Source of the DNA: Bacteroidales bacterium UBA6828
GTDB lineage: Bacteria; Bacteroidota; Bacteroidia; Bacteroidales; Paludibacteraceae
Assembly: GCA_002452095.1 (NCBI GenBank)
Contig: DKEG01000038.1
Coordinates: forward strand, 1 to 23,381
DNA: 23,381 nucleotides
Direction of reading: 5' to 3'
The notes under the pieces were generated by a model that saw only the letters and a program-made list of their open reading frames with translations, had not been told where the DNA came from and did no database searches. Positions 7,141 to 12,854 of this stretch are shown one piece after another. Numbering within the stretch: position 1 is the stretch's first letter; every line of letters starts with the position of its first letter. The position numbers were made by a program, and so were the translations under genes.

Positions 7141-8556
7141 TTAGAAATTAAAATAAGCCTTTGCGTTGTTGTAGCAGATGTCTTCTACCATCTGTTGTAC
7201 GCGTGCTTTCTCGTAGCCGGTGTAGGGAACAAGACCATTCTCGATGTCGTTGCCGAGGATGTTGCACAGCGTGCGGCGGAAATACTCGTGGCGCGGATAG
7301 GAAAGGAACGATCGGCTGTCGGTGAGCATACCCACAAAGCGGCTCAGCAAACCGAGATTAGAGAGTGCCATCATCTGTTTCTCCATACCATCTTTCTGGT
7401 CGAGGAACCACCAGCCCGAACCGAATTGAATCTTGCCGGGCACCGAGCCATCCTGGAAATTACCCAACATTGTGGCAATCACCTCGTTGGCACACGGGTT
7501 GAGGTTGTATAGAATAGTCTTAGCCAACTTGCCCTCCATATTCATCTCATCGAGGAAATGCGCCATCGCCTTGGCGGTTGTAAACTCACCGATAGAGTCA
7601 AATCCGGTGTCCGCACCGAGCAGATTGAACATCTTGGTATTGTTGTTACGGATAGCCCCGTAGTGATATTGCTGTGTCCAGCCGGCATTGTAGTCCATCT
7701 CTGCCTGCATGTGCAGGAAAGCGTGCTTGTACTGACGTATCTCGTTAGCAGTCAAAACCTTGCCTGCGAGTGCCTTGTCCATAATCGCATTGATCTCCGC
7801 CTCGGTATAGGGTTCGTCATAGAACTCCTCTATACCATGGTCGGACAGGCGGCAGCCCATCGTTGCAAAGAAATCGTGACGTTTTTGAAGGGCGTCGGTC
7901 AGGTCGGCAAACGTATGTATCTCCACTCCGCTTACCTGCGAGAGTTTTTCGATATAGGCTTTCCATGTAGCGGCTTCGATGTTCATCGCTGCATCAGGAC
8001 GCCATGCGGGGAGCATACGGGTTTTGCAAGTAGGGTCAGCAGCCACTACCTTATGCCATTCGAGGCTGTCGGCAGGATCATCGGTGGTGCAGACAACCTC
8101 CACGTGATAATGCTCCATCATACCGCGCGGGCAGAATTTCGGGTCGGTAGCAATCTGATGGTTGCACTCATCGTAGATCTCGCGCGCTGTTTCAGGACTG
8201 AGACGTTTGTCAATGCCGAAAGCGGTCTTGAGTTCGAGGTGCGTCCAGTGGTAGAGGGGGTTGCGGAAAGTATAAGGCACAGTCTCCGCCCATTTCTCGA
8301 ATTTCTCCCAGTCGGTAGTGTCTTTGCCTGTGCAGAACCGCTCGTCGATACCATTGGAACGCATAGCACGCCACTTGTAGTGGTCGCCCATAAGCCAAAT
8401 CTGTGCAATCGATTCGAAGCGTTTATTCTCGGCAACCATCTGCGGAATGAGATGGCAGTGATAATCAATAATCGGCATTTTTGCCGCATGTTCGTGATAG
8501 AGTTCCTGTGCAGTCTCGGTCTGCAGGAGGAAGTCCTTGTCCATAAAGGTTTTCAT
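7141..8556 (-). CDS. uxaC: glucuronate/galacturonate isomerase
   Basis: A 471-residue cytoplasmic enzyme, full length for the family. It converts D-glucuronate to D-fructuronate and D-galacturonate to D-tagaturonate, the first step of hexuronate breakdown. The N-terminus MKTFMDKDFLLQTETAQELYHEHA runs into the metal-binding IIDYHCHLIP (HxH) motif. Other family blocks are WRAMRSNGIDERFCTG, VVCTTDDPADSLEWH and LTDSRSFLSYPRHEYFRR. It is the promoter-proximal gene of the operon uxaC, YwqK/TonB, kdgK, kdgA, exuT. Reductase (uxaB/uxuB) and dehydratase (uxaA/uxuA) genes are not in the window, so the pathway must be completed elsewhere. Confidence 0.95.
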   Translation of the reverse strand: MKTFMDKDFLLQTETAQELYHEHAAKMPIIDYHCHLIPQMVAENKRFESIAQIWLMGDHYKWRAMRSNGIDERFCTGKDTTDWEKFEKWAETVPYTFRNPLYHWTHLELKTAFGIDKRLSPETAREIYDECNHQIATDPKFCPRGMMEHYHVEVVCTTDDPADSLEWHKVVAADPTCKTRMLPAWRPDAAMNIEAATWKAYIEKLSQVSGVEIHTFADLTDALQKRHDFFATMGCRLSDHGIEEFYDEPYTEAEINAIMDKALAGKVLTANEIRQYKHAFLHMQAEMDYNAGWTQQYHYGAIRNNNTKMFNLLGADTGFDSIGEFTTAKAMAHFLDEMNMEGKLAKTILYNLNPCANEVIATMLGNFQDGSVPGKIQFGSGWWFLDQKDGMEKQMMALSNLGLLSRFVGMLTDSRSFLSYPRHEYFRRTLCNILGNDIENGLVPYTGYEKARVQQMVEDICYNNAKAYFNF

Positions 8557-8656
8557 TTGTTGCGTTTTATTATAGGTTAGTTATATGTTGGTTATACGTT
8601 AGACCTGCTATGCAGTCATAATTTTGCCAACTCGGTTTTGCAAAATTTTACGAGTG

Positions 8657-8683
8657 CAAAGGTACAACGGAAAAACGAAGCAA
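8657..8683 (-). promoter_or_regulatory. probable promoter of the uxaC operon
   Basis: On the minus strand TACCTTTG (8657-8664) is a full match to the -7 TAnnTTTG box. The nearest TTG (8681-8683) is only 16 bases upstream, shorter than the 20 seen in the other promoters here. The poor spacing and the adjoining dyad fit a regulated promoter. Confidence 0.5.
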
Positions 8684-8684
8684 G

Positions 8685-8713
8685 TGTGTAAAAATTGACA
8701 CAATTATTACACA
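8685..8713. promoter_or_regulatory. 29-base dyad next to the uxaC promoter (candidate operator)
   Basis: The outer arms TGTGTAA (8685-8691) and TTACACA (8707-8713) and the inner arms AATTG/CAATT are centred on the same three bases (ACA). Only the centre and one base pair break the symmetry. It abuts the -33 position upstream, where an activator would bind. The cognate regulator is not in the window. Confidence 0.55.
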
Positions 8714-8760
8714 ATCACCTTTTCAGCCCCGTTTTGTACTATTTTGATATACCTTTATAG

Positions 8761-8904
8761 ATGTCTGCCCGCAAGAACGACAGCACTGCGTACATCCGCC
8801 TTACGCTTCCCGTCTCCATAAACACTGCGATTCATTCAGTTTGTGCCAAACTGCCCGCGGACGAAGGCGTCCGCATCCCCGGCAAAAGTGGTGCCAACTT
8901 ATGA
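8761..8904 (+). other. possible small ORF of 47 residues in the uxaC-rubrerythrin gap
   Basis: ATG at 8761 opens a frame ending in TGA at 8904. The product MSARKNDSTAYIRLTLPVSI continues NTAIHSVCAKL and ends RIPGKSGANL. The 'TAYIRLTLPVSINTAIHSVCAKL' part has a strand-helix pattern, but I recognise no family. GC content here resembles coding DNA more than the flanks do. It may be a small gene, a decayed fragment, or chance. The rest of the gap (8557-9031) holds the uxaC promoter and dyad, short repeats and a terminator. Confidence 0.25.
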
Positions 8905-8960
8905 GTAAACACCGTCAACTTCCGGGTAAACACCGACTATCCTATAACGAATCACCCAGC

Positions 8961-9003
8961 AATCACATACGAATCACATACGAATCACATACGAATCACA
9001 TAG
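8961..9003. repeat. 11-base tandem repeat, nearly 4 copies
   Basis: The unit AATCACATACG is repeated from 8961, the last copy ending AATCACATAG. Just upstream (about 8904-8936) GTAAACACCG occurs twice at a 21-base spacing. No gene is seen here. Confidence 0.88.
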
Positions 9004-9031
9004 ACCTGACAGCATCAAGGTATATACAAAG

Positions 9032-9063
9032 AAGAGGCTGCTTCCGAAAGGAAACAGCCTCTT
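9032..9063 (-). terminator. terminator after the rubrerythrin gene
   Basis: CAGCCTCTT (9055-9063) and AAGAGGCTG (9032-9040) form a 9-pair stem, extended by TTCC-GAAA-GGAA inside. On the minus strand it is followed by TTCTTTGT, a modest T-rich tail. It lies about 25 bases past the rubrerythrin stop. Confidence 0.75.
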
Positions 9064-9088
9064 GTGCAGGTTTGATTCAATGGCAGAT

Positions 9089-9637
9089 TTATTTCTTGAA
9101 ATAGCGGTTGTAGAGTCCCTCGAAGCCTTTTCCGTGACGGGCTTCGTCCTTAGCCATCTCGTGAACAGTATCGTGAATAGCGTCCAAATTCAGTTCTTTT
9201 GCACGTTTGGCGATGCGAAGTTTGTCCTCGCAAGCCCCCGCCTCTGCCATCATACGTTTCTCGACATTGGTTTTGGTATCCCAAACAACCTCTCCGAGAA
9301 GTTCGGCAAATTTGGCGCAGTGCTCAGCCTCCTCGAAAGCATAGCGTTTGAACGCCTCGGCAATCTCCGGATAGCCTTCACGGTCAGCCTGACGCGACAT
9401 AGCCAGATACATACCAACCTCGGTAGCCTCCCCCATAAAATGGGCATTAAGGTCTTTTTTCATCTGTTCGTCGGTATCTTTGGCTATGCCGACAACATGT
9501 TCACAAGCGAAAACAATACCATCGTTCTCATCCACTTCTTTCCATGTAACCACTTGCTTGCACTGCGGGCAACGCTCCGGTGGTACTGCGCCCTCAAATA
9601 CGTATCCGCAAATCGGGCAGATAAATTTCTTCTTCAT
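9089..9637 (-). CDS. rbr: reverse rubrerythrin (rubredoxin domain first)
   Basis: A 182-residue non-haem iron protein. Residues 1-30 are a rubredoxin-like FeCys4 domain, with Cys at 7, 10, 23 and 26 in CPIC and CPQC. This is followed by a four-helix ferritin-like diiron domain carrying EATEVGMYLA, YAFEEAEH and KDEARHGKGFEGL, which supply the Glu/His ligands. In classical rubrerythrin the rubredoxin domain is at the C-terminus; the reversed order defines the reverse rubrerythrin group, which reduces hydrogen peroxide in anaerobes using NADH-derived electrons. It follows the Fur/PerR-type gene by 48 bases in the same direction, fitting a peroxide-stress operon. A terminator follows it. Confidence 0.92.
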   Translation of the reverse strand: MKKKFICPICGYVFEGAVPPERCPQCKQVVTWKEVDENDGIVFACEHVVGIAKDTDEQMKKDLNAHFMGEATEVGMYLAMSRQADREGYPEIAEAFKRYAFEEAEHCAKFAELLGEVVWDTKTNVEKRMMAEAGACEDKLRIAKRAKELNLDAIHDTVHEMAKDEARHGKGFEGLYNRYFKK

Positions 9638-9685
9638 AGTGTTTTTGTTTTTTTAAAATGTTAATTTATTGAATGATGTTTGAAT

Positions 9686-10102
9686 TTACTTATTGTTTTT
9701 GTGCATTGCTTTGGCACAATCGGGACATAGCCCCATATAGTAGAGTTCCTCGTTGTCCAACGTACATCCCTCGGGCAAATGCACCTCCCCGATAGACGGC
9801 ATCGCCATATCGATGATACGCCCGCAACGGGTGCAACGGAAATGCGCATGCGGCGAAAGGTCGATGTCGTAGTGCGCCTGCCGGTCATCAATGGTCAGAG
9901 CACGTACCGCCTTATTCTCCACAAGGGCATTCAGCACATTATATACCGTGGCACGCGATACCGACTCATCGCGCTGATTAACCCTATGAAAAATCTCATC
10001 CGCCGTAGCATGGAGCCGATTGTTCATCAAATCCTCAATCACCAAGATACGCGGTGCGGTAACTTGCATCCCATACATTTTTAACAATTCGCGTACATTC
10101 AT
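9686..10102 (-). CDS. Fur/PerR-family metalloregulator
   Basis: A 138-residue transcription factor. An N-terminal winged helix spans residues about 8-75 (APRILVIEDL, VSRATVYNVLNALVENKAV is the recognition region). A dimerisation domain follows with the regulatory His-rich strand HYDIDLSPHAHFRC and two structural-zinc CxxC pairs (CTRC and CPDC). The family senses Fe2+ or peroxide and represses iron-uptake or oxidative-stress genes. Its position upstream of a rubrerythrin favours a PerR-like role; its divergence from feoB favours iron control. Sequence alone does not separate these. The N-terminal MNVRELLKMYGMQVT matches usual starts. The 264-base divergent region contains promoters for both directions. 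Confidence 0.9.
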   Translation of the reverse strand: MNVRELLKMYGMQVTAPRILVIEDLMNNRLHATADEIFHRVNQRDESVSRATVYNVLNALVENKAVRALTIDDRQAHYDIDLSPHAHFRCTRCGRIIDMAMPSIGEVHLPEGCTLDNEELYYMGLCPDCAKAMHKNNK

Positions 10103-10197
10103 TTCCGATTGTTTATTTTTAGTTAGTTTTGTGGTTTTATTTTCGTATTCAATGTTCCAAACAGACTTGTTAAATTCGACTTATTCTAAAACTTGTG

Positions 10198-10228
10198 CAA
10201 AATTACTATCTTTTTCTGACATATACAA
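10198..10228 (-). promoter_or_regulatory. promoter for the fur-rubrerythrin operon
   Basis: On the minus strand, TTG (10226-10228), a 20-base spacer, and TAATTTTG (10198-10205). This is a perfect -33/-7 Bacteroidota match. The leader to the ATG at 10102 would be about 90 bases. Confidence 0.72.
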
Positions 10229-10303
10229 ATATAGAATACAATTAATTGTTTTTTTTTGCCAATCCGTTCATCATTTACAACAAGATTTCCCCACTATTAG
10301 GTA

Positions 10304-10334
10304 TTGCGCACGCGAGAGATTAGGTGTAATTTTG
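10304..10334 (+). promoter_or_regulatory. promoter for feoB
   Basis: TTG (10304-10306), a 20-base spacer, and TAATTTTG (10327-10334). The predicted leader to the ATG at 10367 is about 28 bases. The longest feoB frame would start inside this promoter, which argues for the later ATG. Confidence 0.72.
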
Positions 10335-10366
10335 CAGTCGATTTGGGAAGTAGTATCTATAATTTT

Positions 10367-12058
10367 ATGGAAAGAGGCTATAAAACGATACAAGTGGCAG
10401 TGGTTGGCAGTGCGCACAGCGGCAAGAGTGCACTGATAGAGGCACTGCGACAGGAAGCGGCTTGGACGGGCAAAACAATTGATTTTGAGGAGGTACACAA
10501 CCCCGACGACCTGCACGGGCACGCATACGATGTGGTACTGCAGGTGGTGGATTCAACGGATTTGGAAAACAGTCTGCTTCTCACCCCGCACATCATTGAC
10601 GAACAGGAAAAGATTGTGCTGGCATTCAACCGCTACGACCTGTTGGTAAAAACGGGGCACTCGCTCGACTTACCAAAGATGCAAGATTTGATGGGCGTGC
10701 CGCTGGCATTGGTAAGCGCAAGCAAAGGGCGCGGAATAGGCGAAATACTTCATCTGATAGAGCAGACTGATGCCGCTCCCGTATCGACGGATCACCCCGT
10801 GTATCACGCATGGGAACAGCACGACGAGGACGCCTATGCAGGCTATGTACACGGCGTACTGATGCAGACTCTCGTGCACCCCAAAGACGACAAACATTGC
10901 ACCCGCCTGGAGCGGATAGACAAGATACTGACCAACAAATGGACGGGTTTCCCGATACTTGCCATCATACTCGGAGTGGTCTTTGAGTGTACTTTTGCGC
11001 TCGGCGAACCGCTGCAAGACCTGATGCAAAAAGGCATTGATGCGCTCTATGCGCTCTGTATGGAGAGTATGCCCACCGGTTGGTTCAGCAGTCTTTTAGG
11101 AGACGGAATCATACAAGGTGTGGGGTCGCTACTGACAGCACTGCCCAACATCATCATATTGTTTTTTTTCCTGTCGCTGATGGAGGACACGGGGTATATG
11201 GCGCGTGTGGCGTACCTGATGGACGGAATGATGCACCGCCTGGGGTTGCACGGACGTTCGTTTATCCCGATGCTGATGGGTTTCGACTGCAACGTACCTG
11301 CCATAATGGCTGCAAAAGACATCAAAGACCCGAAAGACCGTGCGCTGACGATGCTGATGGTACCGTTTATGTCCTGCTCGGCGCGACTGCCGGTGTACAT
11401 CCTGTTTATTGACACATTCTTCGAGAACTACAAGGCGGTGGTGCTGCTGTCGCTCTACCTGCTGGGCATACTGATGAGTTTTGCGTTTGCGTTTATTATG
11501 AAGAAAACCAAGTGGTTCCGCAAGCCAGCCGACGACAAAGTGAACGAACTGCCTGCATTCCGTATGCCCACATGGAAGAGCATCGGCGGGCATATCTGGT
11601 ATCGCGTATCGGACTTTCTGAAGAAGATTTCGACCGTGGTGCTGTGTGCATCGGTGATTATCTGGGCATTGGAGTACTTCCCCTCCGGCGACCTTAACCA
11701 TATAGAGACCTCTTGGTTGGCATCCATCGGGCGGTTTATCGAACCGGTGATGCGTCCGTTGGGCTTCGACTGGAAGATGTCGGTCTGCCTGCTGACAGGT
11801 CTGCCTGCCAAGGAAGCGATTGCCGCTACGTTTGCCATCCTGTTCGGCGGAGATATGTCGGCAACGGCTCTGACCCCCGTAGGGGCATACGCATTCCTCG
11901 TATTCACTTTGCTCTATTTCCCGTGCGTTGCCACAATAGCCACTATCCGCCGCGAAATCAACTGGAAATGGGCGGCGTTCACGGTAGTTAATTCCATCGT
12001 TGTTGCGTGGTTGGCGGCATTTGTGGTGTATCAAGTAGGGAATCTGATTTTCGCCTGA
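10367..12058 (+). CDS. feoB: ferrous iron transporter FeoB with shortened G domain
   Basis: A 563-residue inner-membrane Fe2+ transporter; FeoB is usually 650-830 residues. The membrane part is complete, with both Gate motifs: GFDCNVPAIMAAK (305-317) and MVPFMSCSARLP (331-342). The N-terminal GTPase domain is only about 140 residues. G1 is GSAHSGKS (14-21), a G2-like WTGKT lies at 33-37, G3 is altered to DLHG (48-51), G4 is NRYD (88-91) and G5 is SAS (117-119). Compared with canonical FeoB, the strand between G2 and G3 is shortened and about 25-30 residues after G3 (switch II) are missing. No FeoA gene is in the window. A FeoB-associated Cys-rich peptide follows, and a Fur-type regulator diverges upstream. 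Confidence 0.92.
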   Translation: MERGYKTIQVAVVGSAHSGKSALIEALRQEAAWTGKTIDFEEVHNPDDLHGHAYDVVLQVVDSTDLENSLLLTPHIIDEQEKIVLAFNRYDLLVKTGHSLDLPKMQDLMGVPLALVSASKGRGIGEILHLIEQTDAAPVSTDHPVYHAWEQHDEDAYAGYVHGVLMQTLVHPKDDKHCTRLERIDKILTNKWTGFPILAIILGVVFECTFALGEPLQDLMQKGIDALYALCMESMPTGWFSSLLGDGIIQGVGSLLTALPNIIILFFFLSLMEDTGYMARVAYLMDGMMHRLGLHGRSFIPMLMGFDCNVPAIMAAKDIKDPKDRALTMLMVPFMSCSARLPVYILFIDTFFENYKAVVLLSLYLLGILMSFAFAFIMKKTKWFRKPADDKVNELPAFRMPTWKSIGGHIWYRVSDFLKKISTVVLCASVIIWALEYFPSGDLNHIETSWLASIGRFIEPVMRPLGFDWKMSVCLLTGLPAKEAIAATFAILFGGDMSATALTPVGAYAFLVFTLLYFPCVATIATIRREINWKWAAFTVVNSIVVAWLAAFVVYQVGNLIFA

Positions 12059-12158
12059 TATTGCCCATAAACATTCTCCGTTAATTATCGTTAATTAATC
12101 ATTAATTCATTATCAAACTTAAACCTTGCGGTATAGTTTTTGCGGTGTGTAGAAAGAG

Positions 12159-12320
12159 ATGTGGCAAGAGATATTAGTTATAATACTTGTTCTGTGCGCT
12201 GTGGCAGGCGTGTGGTGGTCGGTGAGAAAGCAGCGCAGGCAACCTTGCGAGGGCGATGGCGGGTGCAGAGATTGTCCGTTGGCAGGGAAATGCAACAAGA
12301 GAAAGGACTTGAAACGTTAA
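12159..12320 (+). CDS. FeoB-associated Cys-rich membrane peptide
   Basis: A 53-residue protein. It starts with one transmembrane helix (MWQEILVIILVLCAVAGVWW), then a basic stretch (SVRKQRRQ), then a Cys cluster at residues 30, 36, 39 and 45 (CEGDGGCRDCPLAGKC). This matches the small FeoB-associated Cys-rich membrane protein family encoded directly after feoB in many Bacteroidota and Firmicutes. Its role is unproven; the Cys cluster suggests iron handling at the transporter. It begins 100 bases after feoB, across an AT-rich stretch with ATTAAT-type repeats. Confidence 0.82.
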   Translation: MWQEILVIILVLCAVAGVWWSVRKQRRQPCEGDGGCRDCPLAGKCNKRKDLKR

Positions 12321-12369
12321 TTACCATATAATTAGACGTTAATTTGTCAGGAATATATAATAATTTATA

Positions 12370-12780
12370 GTGAAACGGATTGCAGAATATATGGTGGCTA
12401 TGGTGTTCAGCGTGTTTTTCCTATTGGGAGGGACAGGCTTTACGCTGTCGCACTATTGCTGCAACAAATGCCGCGAAACACAGTGTGCAGTTAACCATAC
12501 GCAGTGTACAATTAACAATGGACAATATGCATTGTCGAAGACACACGCCTGTTGTTGGGTGAAGCATTTTGAGGTGGACAGCACTGAGACCGCACCTGCA
12601 TTTTGCCTGCCGGACAAAGCCGAAAACGACCTATTCGGATCAGCCTATCCACCTGACATCCACCTGACATCCACCCGTGTTTTGACCGACAAGGCAGGTA
12701 CTGTTTACCCGCCTCCGTTATTCTCCTATAAAGACCATACAAAGGGTGTATTGCAGCGTGTATGCCGCTGGTTGATTTAG
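12370..12780 (+). CDS. HYC_CC_PP-type small exported protein
   Basis: A 136-residue protein starting with GTG; an ATG at 12391 is a possible alternative. An N-terminal hydrophobic segment (MVAMVFSVFFLLGGTGFTL) is followed by HYCC (28-31), a CC pair (61-62) and YPP motifs near the C-terminus. These are the features of the HYC_CC_PP family found next to TonB receptors and HMA proteins in Bacteroidota, and the same neighbours follow here. The Cys/His content suggests metal binding (copper or zinc, inferred). Oddities: residues 37-50 are a 7-residue near-duplication (TQCAVNH, TQCTINN) from ATTAACAAT-like DNA, and an 11-base tandem repeat lies at 12649-12676. Confidence 0.72.
   Translation: MKRIAEYMVAMVFSVFFLLGGTGFTLSHYCCNKCRETQCAVNHTQCTINNGQYALSKTHACCWVKHFEVDSTETAPAFCLPDKAENDLFGSAYPPDIHLTSTRVLTDKAGTVYPPPLFSYKDHTKGVLQRVCRWLI
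12649..12676. repeat. 11-base tandem repeat inside the HYC_CC_PP-type gene
   Basis: CCACCTGACAT occurs twice in tandem plus a partial third copy (CCACC). Since 11 is not a multiple of three, any change in copy number would shift the frame of the last ~40 codons. Confidence 0.85.
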
Positions 12781-12854
12781 AAAGTGTATCCTTGTTTTTC
12801 CGCGCCTGAAGAGAGGTGGGGAAGAGGATATGTATCACTTTCCAAACAACTATT

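Noticed and set aside
7558..8580. A 340-codon plus-strand frame, and a similar one at 5253-6275
   Set aside because: They are antisense shadows of uxaC and kdgK, both clear enzymes on the minus strand.
8941..9003. Possible CRISPR array
   Set aside because: The 11-base units are contiguous with no spacers, and no cas genes are near.
11129..12034. A 301-codon minus-strand frame
   Set aside because: It is antisense to the FeoB membrane domain and rich in His, Arg and Gln, typical of a reversed membrane-protein frame.
12140..12331. A 63-codon frame after feoB
   Set aside because: It is the wrong frame; the frame at 12159-12320 gives the transmembrane helix and Cys cluster of the FeoB-associated peptide.
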